DNA of 64,000 nucleotides from Methylobacter psychrophilus (GTDB taxonomy: Bacteria; Pseudomonadota; Gammaproteobacteria; Methylococcales; Methylomonadaceae). Of the stretch, positions 34,908 to 44,942 are shown one piece after another (position 1 is the stretch's first letter; each line of letters begins with the position of its first letter). The stretch covers positions 47,078 through 111,077 of the forward strand of contig NZ_JAOEGU010000011.1 of NCBI RefSeq assembly GCF_025583945.1, written 5' to 3'. Both the position numbers and the translations under genes were made by a program. A model generated the notes under the pieces. That model did no database searches, was not told the origin of the DNA, and was given only the letters and a program-made list of their open reading frames with translations.

Positions 34908-36140
34908 ATGAAAACGATAGTCAGGCTGTTTTTTGCCGGTTTACTGGTGGTTTCGATTTTTGCTTTTAACGTAAGGGCTTTTGCAGAGGTGGCCGCTTTA
35001 TTGCCGGATAAAAGTTCTGTGTCAGTTGTATCATCAGCGGATATTGAAGTATTCGTTCGCAATGGCTGCCCTCATTGCGCTAAAGCCGAGTTGTTTTTGC
35101 AGGCGCTAAAACGTGAGCAACCCGCTTTGACGATTATTATTCATGATGTGGCTCAGGAATCTTTAGCCTTGGAACAATTACAGCAACTTGTCAAAAATCA
35201 AGGCTTGGGTGTTGTGAGAGTACCGGCTTTTCAAATAGGCGGGCAATTGATTATCGGTTTCTCTGATGAGATAACCAGCGGTCAACTGATTCGGAGTGCT
35301 TTAGCTAAAATGCAAACACCAAAGAATCAGCTGACTTCGGAGAGTTGTGAAGCGGAGCAATCCTTGTCCTGCGAAGCTGGCGCGGAAGTTTCAAACCAGG
35401 CAGCGGAAGCCTTTTTTCTTGATTTCTTTGGACACAGATTGGCGCTGGATGAGATCGGTTTACCGTTATTTACGTTGGCAATGGGCTTGCTGGATGGTTT
35501 TAATCCTTGTTCACTATGGGTGTTGATACTGATGATTTCGTTGCTTGCGCCAATGAATAACCGATTGCGCATGTTCGCCATTGCTGGTGCTTTCGTTACT
35601 GTTGAAGGACTGGCTTATTTTTTATTTATGGCAGCCTGGCTTAATTTTTTTCTGCTTATTGGCTTGTCCCGTATCTCGGAAATAGTGATTGCCGCTATTG
35701 CTCTTTTGGCAGGGTTGATTAATCTTAAAGATTTTTGGTTTTACGGTCGTGGTGTTTCGCTGTCGATACCTGATGCTGCAAAACCCGGTATTTATGCCGG
35801 AATGCGGGGGATTTTACAGGCGAAAAATCTAATCGGTGCCTTAATTGGCGCTGTGATATTGGCTATTTTAGTGCAGATCGTTGAATTTATGTGTACATCA
35901 GGCTTTCCAGCGCTGTACACAAGAATACTGACATTGAAGCGGTTGGACAGTATTAGTTATTACAGTTATTTGCTACTTTATAATGTGGCTTATATGTTTG
36001 ATGACGTTATTATCTTGGCTACAGGCATTATCACCTTAAGTCAACGGAGGCTTCAGGAAAGGGAAGGGCGCTGGCTAAAATTAATCAGTGGCATGGTCAT
36101 GGTGGGGCTGGCCATTTATTTGCTGGTAACACCGGCTTGA
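34908..36140 (+). CDS. Periplasmic thioredoxin-fold domain fused to DsbD-like membrane domain
   Basis: About 410 residues. The frame is open from 34839, but the ATG at 34908 has AGAGGTG ahead and begins a signal peptide (MKTIVRLFFAGLLVVSIFAF, cleavage after FA). Next is a glutaredoxin/thioredoxin-like domain with EVFVRNGCPHCAKAELFLQA (CxxC), then a cis-Pro segment VRVPAFQIGG. After a Cys-containing linker, six hydrophobic segments include MGLLDGFNPCSLWVLILMIS, a DsbD/CcdA-like core. It probably passes electrons across the inner membrane to an envelope thiol target. The partner is unknown. Confidence 0.78.
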   Translation: MKTIVRLFFAGLLVVSIFAFNVRAFAEVAALLPDKSSVSVVSSADIEVFVRNGCPHCAKAELFLQALKREQPALTIIIHDVAQESLALEQLQQLVKNQGLGVVRVPAFQIGGQLIIGFSDEITSGQLIRSALAKMQTPKNQLTSESCEAEQSLSCEAGAEVSNQAAEAFFLDFFGHRLALDEIGLPLFTLAMGLLDGFNPCSLWVLILMISLLAPMNNRLRMFAIAGAFVTVEGLAYFLFMAAWLNFFLLIGLSRISEIVIAAIALLAGLINLKDFWFYGRGVSLSIPDAAKPGIYAGMRGILQAKNLIGALIGAVILAILVQIVEFMCTSGFPALYTRILTLKRLDSISYYSYLLLYNVAYMFDDVIILATGIITLSQRRLQEREGRWLKLISGMVMVGLAIYLLVTPA

Positions 36141-36151
36141 GTTATGCGTTT

Positions 36152-37750
36152 TTATTGTGGAAGACTCCGGCCAAAGGCATCGCTATCGGTATTAAAATCT
36201 CCACGGCTCTGGCCTCCGGAAGCATAAACCAGGGTTGCAGCGGCTTGGAGTAAACTGGCGCGGCTGTCGATTTCGGTATAACGGGCGCGTGCTAAATCCT
36301 TTTGCGCGGACAGCAGTTCTATCACCGTAGAAAAACCGTGAGTATAGGATTCTTGTGTGGCCTCATAAGATTCTTCGGCCGCTTTTAACAAGGCTAAGGC
36401 AAACTCGCGTTTTTCCAATGTTGTTTTGGTATCGGCATAAGCTTTCCAGATATCGCGCATAATTTCCAGACGAAAAGCATCAAGTTGGGCTTTCGATGCC
36501 TCTTTTCTTGCCTCTGCTTCATGCACGGCATTAGTCCGTTCAAAGCCATCAAATAAAGTCCATTCGACGTTTAGCATGGTGGTATTAACCATATTACTTG
36601 CCGTATAGCTCTCATTGCCGGGTGGGTTTGTGTGTACACTTCCCCAATATTGATTACCAATCATGCCATTCAGAGAAATCTTGGGAAAAAATTCGGCTCT
36701 GGCTTTTTTCACTTCGGCTTCGCGTGCACGCAATTCCGCAAGACGTGCCATCAGATCGGGACGTTGCTCCAAGGCCTGATCGACAATTTTTTCGACCGAC
36801 TGTACCAGTCCTGCCGGTAACGGCAGTTTACTCAAATCTATTAGTTGCAAGGAATATGACGGCGAAATGCCCAGATTAGTGGTCAGGTCGGCCTGTGTCT
36901 GAATTACCGAGCCACGAGCATCCTGGAGGTCATAGCTGGCCTTTGCCTGTTCTTGAATCGCCAATAGTAAGTCCGGGCGTGTCGCCAGACCTTTGTCGAA
37001 TTTAGCTTTAACCGCATCAGTGCCGGCATTTGCAGCATTCAGTGTCTGCTTGGCGGCCGTTACCTTGGCAAGAACTGCCTGATAGGCAAAAAAACTGCTG
37101 GCAACCCGATAGGCGATTTCCTGATGTTTACGGTTGAAAGCAAAATTGGCAGCAGTCAAGCGCTGTGTGCCAGCATCAACCAAGGCCTCCCTGCGCCCAA
37201 AATCGAATAGTGTCCATGCCAAATCCAGGCTGCCAAAAGAAGAGTAACCGTTGGTTATCAAAGCGCTTCCGGGGATAGGGAAGCTGTTTTTGAAATATTG
37301 CCCGAACGCCATCGCCGTCAGCGTCGGATACCAGGCGCTGCGATTCCTTTCAAGCCGGGCGGCAGCGGCTTTCGCTTCCTCCCAGCTAACCCGGGTTTCC
37401 GGGTTGGCATGTAGGGCAAGATCGACCAGTGCAGGTAAATCATAGGTTATCTTGGTATCAATCAGGCTATCTTCAGGCACACGGCTGGATATGGCTGTTT
37501 GTTGCGTGCTTTTTTCCGTCTTGATCATATCCCAATAAACGGCACGGTCAATCGGCGCCGTCACAGTCGGTTTATCAAGTTTTACCATGCTTTGCGGCAT
37601 ACAAGCTGTCAAAGCCATTGCTGCCGGTATAGCCACGCTGATAAAGCCTCGCGGCAGCCATGACAACAATAGTCGCAAGTTACTGCACTTGCGGCGCTGC
37701 AATTTTCGCAAATTTAAAACACTCTGTTTAAATGTCAATTTAGTTGTCAA
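36152..37750 (-). CDS. TolC-family outer membrane efflux lipoprotein (MdtP-like)
   Basis: A 532-residue protein. A basic N-terminus leads into a hydrophobic stretch ending in the lipobox LTAC (residue ~49). The rest is the duplicated outer-membrane-efflux-protein layout: long helices with the LAWTLFDFGRREALVDAG and VEWTLFDGFERTNAVHEAE pair and LSAQKDLARARYTEIDSRA at the end. It is divergent from the YtcA-MdtN-MdtO-like genes, with which it would form a complete tripartite pump. The N-terminus is longer than usual, so a later start is possible. Confidence 0.88.
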   Translation of the reverse strand: MTTKLTFKQSVLNLRKLQRRKCSNLRLLLSWLPRGFISVAIPAAMALTACMPQSMVKLDKPTVTAPIDRAVYWDMIKTEKSTQQTAISSRVPEDSLIDTKITYDLPALVDLALHANPETRVSWEEAKAAAARLERNRSAWYPTLTAMAFGQYFKNSFPIPGSALITNGYSSFGSLDLAWTLFDFGRREALVDAGTQRLTAANFAFNRKHQEIAYRVASSFFAYQAVLAKVTAAKQTLNAANAGTDAVKAKFDKGLATRPDLLLAIQEQAKASYDLQDARGSVIQTQADLTTNLGISPSYSLQLIDLSKLPLPAGLVQSVEKIVDQALEQRPDLMARLAELRAREAEVKKARAEFFPKISLNGMIGNQYWGSVHTNPPGNESYTASNMVNTTMLNVEWTLFDGFERTNAVHEAEARKEASKAQLDAFRLEIMRDIWKAYADTKTTLEKREFALALLKAAEESYEATQESYTHGFSTVIELLSAQKDLARARYTEIDSRASLLQAAATLVYASGGQSRGDFNTDSDAFGRSLPQ

Positions 37751-38111
37751 ATGATGATATCTTGGAAAATTAATGGTGAGTGTCTGAACAGCAATATTAT
37801 TACTTTAATAATATAATAAGACCGGAGCATAAATAGATCTAATAAGTACTTTACCATTTACTATGGTGTAATATGATAAAACAATTTTAGCAATTGTACC
37901 TGCTTCCATGTGGTCATCGATGCCTTTTAGTCTTCTGTAACCCTGATAGATATCTTATGCATTGACTATTTTACAGGGAATTGGCAATAGTGGATTCAAA
38001 TACCAAAAATTGATACCTAAATAACTTAATTAATACCTTTGATTTTTTCAACTAATATCGATGGTTTAATTATCTGATCAATATCAAGATACGCGGTTTA
38101 AAATAAATCAA
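37751..38111. other. Divergent promoter region of efflux genes
   Basis: About 360 very AT-rich bases. A 9-bp inverted repeat (ATATTATTA at 37794-37802, TAATAATAT at 37806-37814, 3-base loop) lies 44 bases before the TolC gene and could be an operator. No gene was seen. Confidence 0.4.
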
Positions 38112-38171
38112 ATGTACTTACGAATATTATTCAAGTTCAGTTTTCCTGCTCAAGTACAGAGTATGATATTT

Positions 38172-38432
38172 ATGCGGGGATTACGGAAAGCCGGTTTTCT
38201 GGCTATTTCTGCGGTTTTTTTGACCGCTTGCGACCCGATGCTGAGTATTGAGGGTTCGTTTTGGCCTGCCTGGATTATCTGTATTCTTGCCGGACTGGCG
38301 GTAAGCATGGCGCTAATGTGGCAATTGGTACGACACAGACTGGCACCTTATCTGGGGCCACCACTGTTGATTGTTCCGAGCTTATGGGCGTTATGTACCT
38401 TCGGCATCTGGTTATTATTTTACTCGACGTAA
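38172..38432 (+). CDS. YtcA-like small lipoprotein
   Basis: About 86 residues from ATG 38172 (the frame is open from 38112). A lipoprotein signal MRGLRKAGFLAISAVFLTAC is followed by DPMLSIEGSFWPAWIICILA and a second transmembrane segment. This is the small YtcA-type lipoprotein encoded just before MdtN-like adaptors. AGAG sits ten bases before 38172, while earlier ATGs would place extra residues before the signal. It is followed after 18 bases by the adaptor gene. Its role in the pump is unknown. Confidence 0.78.
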   Translation: MRGLRKAGFLAISAVFLTACDPMLSIEGSFWPAWIICILAGLAVSMALMWQLVRHRLAPYLGPPLLIVPSLWALCTFGIWLLFYST

Positions 38433-38450
38433 ACACGGGCGCCATCCATC

Positions 38451-39635
38451 ATGGAAAACAGTCAAGCTGACCATCAGGTCATCAATCTTAAACGTCGCGT
38501 GCTGTTGGGCCGTATCATCGGAACGATAATCGTGCTGGGAGCATTAGCGACCGGCACTTTGGTCTGGCGTATAAATTATCAGCACCCCCGGACCAACGAC
38601 GCGATGGTGCGGGCAAATATTGTCGGTATCGCTCCTGAAGTGAGTGGCCGGATAGTGGAATTGCATGTTGAAGATAATCAGTACGTCAGGCAAGGCGATT
38701 TGCTGTATGTGATTGATCCGCGTCCTTATCAGGCGAAACTGGCTCAAGCCAAGGCGGAATTACAGGTGGTGGAAAAAGACGTCGATTCAAGGCGAGCCTC
38801 CAGCGGTTCCGCCGAGCTGGCTATTGAGCGACTGGAACATCAACGCGTTGCGGCCGGTGCGGAAGTTAAAAGGATTGAGGCCGAGGATGAATATTTACAT
38901 AGCTATCTGGAACGTCTTGAGCCATTGGCCGAGAAACAATATGTCACCACAGACCAGCTCCAGCAAGCCCGATCCAAGTACGCCGCATCACGTGCAGCGC
39001 TGGCAGATGCAAGTGCCAAGGAGCTTTCGGCGCGGAGTGCGATAGATGAGGCAAAAAGCGAGAGCCGCCGCGCCGTATCAATGATTGCCCAGGTTGGTAA
39101 CGTTAATGCCCGCATTGAAGCGGCCAGGGCGCTGGTTACCTCTGCCGAACTGGACGTTGAATACTGTTCGGTGCGCGCGCCTTTCGATGCCTACGTAACC
39201 AACCTGAATACTCGCGAAGGTGAATATGCCAAGACCGGAATGCAAATGTTCGCCCTGGTCGATGATCGCCACTGGTATGCCATCGCCAACTTCAAAGAAA
39301 CTTATCTGCAATCCATTCACCCCGGTCAGGAAGCCGATGTGTTCTTGGTTGGTTATCCGGGAAAGCGCTATCGGGGTGTGGTAACCGGCATCGGCTGGGC
39401 TAATTATCCTGATAATATGAAGCAGCAAGGTGTATTGCCGGAGGTTCGGCGCACCCTGAACTGGGTTGTCCTTGCCTCCCGATTTCCGGTGCGTATTGAG
39501 ATTCAAGAACGCGACCTTGAGCATCCGCTACGCATGGGCATGACCGCCTTTGTCACTATTCTGGATCGCCCTGCCGAAACTCAGAAGCTGTCGCCAGGCA
39601 GTGAAAAGGGAGCCACAACCCCTCAGGTTCCGTAA
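38451..39635 (+). CDS. HlyD/EmrA-family periplasmic adaptor (MdtN-like)
   Basis: A 394-residue protein with an N-terminal membrane anchor (IGTIIVLGALATGTLVW), a biotinyl-lipoyl half (PEVSGRIVELHVEDNQYVRQ), a long coiled-coil hairpin (about 85-210), a second lipoyl half and the beta-barrel segment VRAPFDAYVTNLNTREGEYA. It would bridge the FUSC inner-membrane protein and the TolC-like channel. The stop overlaps the ATG of the next gene (TAATG), indicating coupled translation. Confidence 0.9.
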   Translation: MENSQADHQVINLKRRVLLGRIIGTIIVLGALATGTLVWRINYQHPRTNDAMVRANIVGIAPEVSGRIVELHVEDNQYVRQGDLLYVIDPRPYQAKLAQAKAELQVVEKDVDSRRASSGSAELAIERLEHQRVAAGAEVKRIEAEDEYLHSYLERLEPLAEKQYVTTDQLQQARSKYAASRAALADASAKELSARSAIDEAKSESRRAVSMIAQVGNVNARIEAARALVTSAELDVEYCSVRAPFDAYVTNLNTREGEYAKTGMQMFALVDDRHWYAIANFKETYLQSIHPGQEADVFLVGYPGKRYRGVVTGIGWANYPDNMKQQGVLPEVRRTLNWVVLASRFPVRIEIQERDLEHPLRMGMTAFVTILDRPAETQKLSPGSEKGATTPQVP

Positions 39636-41902
39636 TGAATAAGGGCGATACGCAGCACACTTCTGATCTGCACAAAAGACCAAGCAAGTTATGGTTTGGA
39701 ACCAGCCTGGCACAATTCCTGAAAGTTGAGCTCAAAGATTTTCCGGGGCGGCGGGTTGCTACCTTACGTTTGTTTATGGTTTCACTGATTATCGTCCTGG
39801 TCAGCCAAACCTTGCAGGTGCCACCGTTGGGGGCCATTGCCATTCTCATCTGTTTGAGTTATGACGCCTATGCGAATGCCGGCCAATCACTGGCATTCGG
39901 GATGCGTCAGTTAGGGTATCTGATCGTGACCACCTTGGTGTCGGTATTTACGCTTATGTTGGCCGGCAATGATCCCTGGCTGTTACTACCTTTGTCTTTC
40001 ATAATACTGGCTGTCTCCCTGTTTCATGCCCGTCTGATCGCTTGGCCTACCGGTATTGCCCTATGGTATTCGATAGCGGTGCTGTACAACCCCAGCACGC
40101 CCGATGAAAATATTTACCAAGCCTTGTGGAATATCCCTATCATCGGTGTATTGGCTATCGGTACATGGACAGTGGTGCACCTGACTATCAAACCGCAAGA
40201 TCCGCTCAAATTACTGAAAGCGAGCATCGCGGGACAATTGGCGGTAGTGGAAACCATTTTAAGTGCACGCTTGGCTGACAGCGGTGTGAAGATCCATGAC
40301 CGGGTAATCCGGAAATTCTCCAGTGCCGGCAGCTTCGGTAAAATATTGGGCTTGTTGGATAATGCAGAGCTTATACATCCTGCCATGCGTCAACAGCATG
40401 ATACTTACCTTGCCCTGCTACTGGAAATCGATGGCTTGCGAGAAACCGCTATTTGGCTGGATCAAGTGTTGATGGCAGAATATCGCGCTCAAGCCATGAA
40501 TCAGGAAAAATTAAATGTTTATCTGGCGCTGCAAAGTGCGTGTGTGCTGCTCAGGCAGGGCGTGGAAGAATATCGTGATACTTCCGGACCAATAGCGATG
40601 CTATTAATTGATGAGGTGCTGTACAGTTATACCTTGCAAACCAATCCTTCACTGTTAACCGCGATTTGGCGGTCGCTACAACGCAGTGCCGAATTAATGC
40701 ATAACTTACATTCGCCAGCATCAGTGTCTGAAATTAAAACCTTGGCGACCGAAACTAATAGTAATTACGTTGACACCAAGCTTCCAACCTGGTTTGGCTA
40801 TGAATTTTGGGCAACGCATGCCGACAGCCTGCAATTCGGGATTAAATTTTCTCTGGGTGCCATACTCTGTGCATTGATAGTTGAAAGTCTGGGCTGGGCG
40901 GATATAAACACCGCCATACCCACTTGTTTGGTCGCGGCACAAACCAGTCTCGGTGCCGACTATCGGTTATCGATACTGCGTTTGTCGGGCGCTTTGCTGG
41001 GCGGGCTCTGCGCCTACTTTTATGTACTGGTGTTTCAGTCGCAGCTTGATACTATCGTAGACTTTGCGTTGGTAACGATCCCTGTCTGGGCTATTGCCGC
41101 CTGGATTTCTGCCGGTAGTGAACGCATCGCCTATCTGGGACGCCAGCTCGGATTCTCGTTCGCGTTATTCGTTTTACACGATTTTGGTCAGGTCACCGAT
41201 TTATATTTACCGCGTGACCGGGTTAGCGGCATTTTGTTGGGTATCATTGTAATGGGCATAATCGACTATGCGCTATGGCCACGGCGTTCGATTGTGCTTG
41301 CTCGTCACCATAGTGCTACGGCATTGCATACACTTGCCAGGTTTACGACCCGGCTGCCGGATTTAAATCTGCTGCTCAAGCATACATTGCCATTGCGTTT
41401 GTCGGCAGAAAAAGATCTGTCTGTTGCGCAGGATTTGGTCATTCATGCGAGACTGGAGCCTGATGCCGGATTAAGTTATAAGGTTAACGAAAGAACAGCG
41501 CTTAGCGCGATTATTGATGAAGCCGGCAATTTGTCCGGCTTGTTACAGATTCGGCGACGCTATCGATTGCTAAGCGGTCAACAATTTAGCAGTTTTCCTG
41601 ATGAGTTACAAAAACATAGTCGTGCTTTCGATGCGGTGTTGGCAACTGCCTTGGAGAATACCGCGTTAGTGCTGCAAGGCGAGCGACACGATGTTGCAAC
41701 TGAGGTTACCAGCATTCACGCATTTTTGAAACAAAGTTACACTGAACACCATTGCATCGACCGCTTGCCAAGTGATTTAGCCATGGAATGGGAACTGCGA
41801 TTCAGGCTGGATCAGCAAATCATGGAGTTGGTAGAGCATATTCAAAAAAGAGCCGTGGATATCGTTTCATATCGACTGAAAGCCGGCTTGACTATTGACT
41901 AG
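39635..41902 (+). CDS. FUSC-family inner membrane transporter (MdtO-like)
   Basis: A 755-residue protein with two blocks of five to six transmembrane segments (residues ~45-180 and ~400-560), each followed by a long cytoplasmic helical region, as in MdtO/aromatic-acid exporter FUSC proteins. Signature parts are VSQTLQVPPLGAIAILIC and ISAGSERIAYLGRQLGFSFA. It probably exports aromatic acids or toxic small molecules with the adjacent adaptor and TolC-like protein. Substrates cannot be read from sequence. Confidence 0.88.
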   Translation: MNKGDTQHTSDLHKRPSKLWFGTSLAQFLKVELKDFPGRRVATLRLFMVSLIIVLVSQTLQVPPLGAIAILICLSYDAYANAGQSLAFGMRQLGYLIVTTLVSVFTLMLAGNDPWLLLPLSFIILAVSLFHARLIAWPTGIALWYSIAVLYNPSTPDENIYQALWNIPIIGVLAIGTWTVVHLTIKPQDPLKLLKASIAGQLAVVETILSARLADSGVKIHDRVIRKFSSAGSFGKILGLLDNAELIHPAMRQQHDTYLALLLEIDGLRETAIWLDQVLMAEYRAQAMNQEKLNVYLALQSACVLLRQGVEEYRDTSGPIAMLLIDEVLYSYTLQTNPSLLTAIWRSLQRSAELMHNLHSPASVSEIKTLATETNSNYVDTKLPTWFGYEFWATHADSLQFGIKFSLGAILCALIVESLGWADINTAIPTCLVAAQTSLGADYRLSILRLSGALLGGLCAYFYVLVFQSQLDTIVDFALVTIPVWAIAAWISAGSERIAYLGRQLGFSFALFVLHDFGQVTDLYLPRDRVSGILLGIIVMGIIDYALWPRRSIVLARHHSATALHTLARFTTRLPDLNLLLKHTLPLRLSAEKDLSVAQDLVIHARLEPDAGLSYKVNERTALSAIIDEAGNLSGLLQIRRRYRLLSGQQFSSFPDELQKHSRAFDAVLATALENTALVLQGERHDVATEVTSIHAFLKQSYTEHHCIDRLPSDLAMEWELRFRLDQQIMELVEHIQKRAVDIVSYRLKAGLTID

Positions 41903-42027
41903 GTTTTTAGAAAGTCTTAAGTATTTGCGGTCTTTTTCTTCGCGTTTCTGGTGCCTTCGTGGTCATTTCTTATGGCTTGCGCAACCTGAGTTAGGTATGA
42001 TGGTTTTTTTGAATTAGCCGGCCACTT
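41903..42027. other. Intergenic gap with a repeat-family fragment
   Basis: A 125-base gap. The stretch CTTCGCGTTTCTGGTGCCTT, followed by CGTGGTC, resembles in reverse complement the CACGAAA repeats at 45889 and may be a degraded copy of the same dispersed family. Confidence 0.3.
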
Positions 42028-44898
42028 ATGTCTTTTATTAACAGTCTTCAACCCGAGCTTGCCAAGCTGCCTGATGAGTTGCGTCTTTCTGTAACGGTTA
42101 CCCTAAAGCAATGGCATGAACAGCTGGCCGAACTTAATCTTGATTTTAAGCCGACACCGGAGATTAGCGCATCAATAGTCAAGGTTTGGTGCGCCAGTTT
42201 GTTTATTTCAGAAAGCGCACTGCGACAACCAGAGATAGTGGTTGATGTGGTTAATTCCGGTGATTTATCGACGATTTATACGGATCGCCATTATGCTGAC
42301 AAACTGGCGTGTCTGCAGGTTGATAATGAAATCGAATTAATGCAGAAGTTACGGCGTTTTCGGCGCAGGGAAATGATCAGGATTGCCTGGCGTGATTTGG
42401 CAGGATGGTCTGAGGTATCTGAAACACTGGCTGACTTGTCTTGGTTGGCTGATGCTTGTATTCAATACGCCTTGGCTTTTCTCTACAATGAAGCTTGTGA
42501 AAAACGCGGAACTCCTTTATTGGCTGATGGCAGCCCTCAGCAGATTATTGTTTTGGGTATGGGGAAGCTGGGTGCGTATGAGCTGAATTATTCTTCCGAT
42601 ATAGATCTGATTTTTGCTTATGCAGAAAATGGCGTATTACCGGATAGAAAAGAAACCAGTTATGGTGAATTTTTTACGCGGCTGTGTCAAAGCCTGGTCA
42701 AAGTTCTGGATGAAATTACCATCGATGGTTTTGTCTTTCGTACCGATATACGTTTAAGACCTTTTGGTGATAGCGGCCCCATCATTATGACATTTGATGG
42801 TATGGAAAACTATTATCAAACCCAGGCGCGGGAATGGGAACGTTATGCCATGGTTAAAGCACGTCAGGTTGCTGGCGACTTTAAAACCGGAGCACAACTC
42901 ATGGCGATGTTGAAATCCTTTGTTTATCGGCGTTATCTGGATTACGGCGCTTTTGAGGAACTGCGTTCCTTAAAGTTGCAAATTACCCAAGAGTTAAGAC
43001 GTAAAGACCGTATGGAGAACGTCAAGCTTGGGCCCGGTGGAATCCGTGAAATTGAATTTATTGGCCAAGCCTTCCAGTTGATCCGTGGCGGTAATGAAAA
43101 GGCGTTGCAAACGCGCGGTATTCTGGATGTGCTGGAAATTCTGGGCAAACTGGAGTTGTTGGCTCCAAATGATGCCGAACAGTTAAGACAATCTTATTGT
43201 TTTCTGCGCAGAGTGGAAAACCATATTCAGCAATATCAAGACCTGCAAACGCATGATTTACCGACATCAGCGGCTGTTCAGCAGATACTGGCTTATTCAT
43301 TGGATTATCCGGACTGGAATACCTTTAAAAGCCGATTGGATACGGTAAGACATCAGGTACATGCAGTGTTTGATCAGGTTTTTTCTATCACTAAATCGGC
43401 AGTGAAAGATCAGCATAGTCAACAGATTTGGAACGGTTTAGCCGATGATGAGGAATTGCTGGATAGTTTGAGCCGATATGGTTTTCATCAGCCTGCCGAA
43501 AGCTTGGCTGCCATTAAACAATTTAAAAATGCGCACTCAATCCGGCGTTTAACGGCTAAAGGTGCGAAGGTGCTTGATCGGTTGATGCCGTTTGTGATTG
43601 AGGCAATACAGCAGGTTGATAACACCGATGAAACTTCAAAGCGCATACTGGATTTATTTGAAGCGGTGGCCGGCAGAAATGTTTATTTAGCATTATTAGC
43701 CGAAAATCCGGATGCGCTGGCGCAAATGGTTCGTTTATCATCGGCCAGCCCCTGGATTTGTGATTATTTATCACGATACCCGGTATTATTTGATGAATTA
43801 CTGGATACGCGTAGTTTGTTTGAACCGCTTAAAAAAGAGGATCTTGATAAACAACTGGTTATTTTACTGGCAGCTATTGAATTACAAGATCTTGAACAGT
43901 TAATGATTGCTCTGCGGCAATTTAAGCACACCAATATGTTAAGAGTTGCCGCTGCTGATATTATGGGTGTCATTCCGATTATGGTGGTCAGTGATTATTT
44001 GACCTACATAGCCGAAAGTATCGTTGCTCATGTCGTTGAGCGATCGTGGCTTATGTTGACTGACAAACATGGCTTTCCGCCAGGAAGTGATAATAATCCC
44101 AAAGGCTTTGCCGTTCTTGGCTTTGGTAAGCTGGGCGGTATTGAGCTGGGTTACGGCTCCGATCTGGATATGGTGTTTTTGTACGATTGCCCTGATGGTA
44201 ATGTCCTCACCGATGGCGAAAAACCGATTTCCTGTGCCCAGTTTTATGGCCGGATGGGGCTTAAAGTCCGGCATATTTTGGATACCAAAATGTTGTCTGG
44301 TGTCCTCTATGAAGTTGATATGCGCTTACGCCCTAGTGGCGATTCCGGTTTATTGGTTACACATATTAATGTCTATGAAGACTATCTAAAAAGTCAGGCT
44401 TGGACATGGGAGCATCAAGCCTTGGTCAGAGGACGATTTATTGCCGGTGATGTTAATTTAAAGACACAATATGAAGCTATTCGCTGCAGGATTTTGAGCT
44501 TGCCCAGGGACTTGGTACTATTGAAAACAGAGGTACGCGAAATGCGCGAAAAGATGCGCGATGCCTTGGCAATGAAAGAATTAAACAAGTTTGACTTAAA
44601 ACATAGTAAAGGCGGTATTGCTGATATTGAGTTTATAGTACAATTCGGGGTTTTATCCAGGGCTGCAAAAAATGAAGCTTTGACGACTTATACCGATAAT
44701 GTCAGATTGCTTGAAGGTTTGCAGGAAGACGGCTTTATCTCTAAAACCGAGGCAGAAATACTCAAAGTGGCTTATTGTACCTATCGTGATTACGGTCACA
44801 AGCTGGTTTTACAAGGCGAGCGAGCCATTATCAATGAGGCCGAGGTCGGTGAATTGAGCACGCAGGTTGAGCAGATTTGGCATAAATTAATGGAATAA
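42028..44898 (+). CDS. glnE: Glutamine synthetase adenylyltransferase/adenylyl-removing enzyme
   Basis: A 956-residue protein with the two nucleotidyltransferase domains of GlnE. The N-terminal deadenylylating half has LGMGKLGAYELNYSSDIDLI near residue 175 followed by FAY, and the C-terminal adenylylating half has LGFGKLGGIELGYGSDLDMV near residue 695. Each is followed by its PII-responsive helical domain, including GPGGIREIEFIGQAFQLIRG and KGGIADIEFIVQF. It adds or removes AMP on glutamine synthetase according to nitrogen status. The length is normal for the family. Confidence 0.97.
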   Translation: MSFINSLQPELAKLPDELRLSVTVTLKQWHEQLAELNLDFKPTPEISASIVKVWCASLFISESALRQPEIVVDVVNSGDLSTIYTDRHYADKLACLQVDNEIELMQKLRRFRRREMIRIAWRDLAGWSEVSETLADLSWLADACIQYALAFLYNEACEKRGTPLLADGSPQQIIVLGMGKLGAYELNYSSDIDLIFAYAENGVLPDRKETSYGEFFTRLCQSLVKVLDEITIDGFVFRTDIRLRPFGDSGPIIMTFDGMENYYQTQAREWERYAMVKARQVAGDFKTGAQLMAMLKSFVYRRYLDYGAFEELRSLKLQITQELRRKDRMENVKLGPGGIREIEFIGQAFQLIRGGNEKALQTRGILDVLEILGKLELLAPNDAEQLRQSYCFLRRVENHIQQYQDLQTHDLPTSAAVQQILAYSLDYPDWNTFKSRLDTVRHQVHAVFDQVFSITKSAVKDQHSQQIWNGLADDEELLDSLSRYGFHQPAESLAAIKQFKNAHSIRRLTAKGAKVLDRLMPFVIEAIQQVDNTDETSKRILDLFEAVAGRNVYLALLAENPDALAQMVRLSSASPWICDYLSRYPVLFDELLDTRSLFEPLKKEDLDKQLVILLAAIELQDLEQLMIALRQFKHTNMLRVAAADIMGVIPIMVVSDYLTYIAESIVAHVVERSWLMLTDKHGFPPGSDNNPKGFAVLGFGKLGGIELGYGSDLDMVFLYDCPDGNVLTDGEKPISCAQFYGRMGLKVRHILDTKMLSGVLYEVDMRLRPSGDSGLLVTHINVYEDYLKSQAWTWEHQALVRGRFIAGDVNLKTQYEAIRCRILSLPRDLVLLKTEVREMREKMRDALAMKELNKFDLKHSKGGIADIEFIVQFGVLSRAAKNEALTTYTDNVRLLEGLQEDGFISKTEAEILKVAYCTYRDYGHKLVLQGERAIINEAEVGELSTQVEQIWHKLME

Positions 44899-44942
44899 AC
44901 CGTTAAGTAAAAATACTAATACACATTAATGTTGGAGAACAA

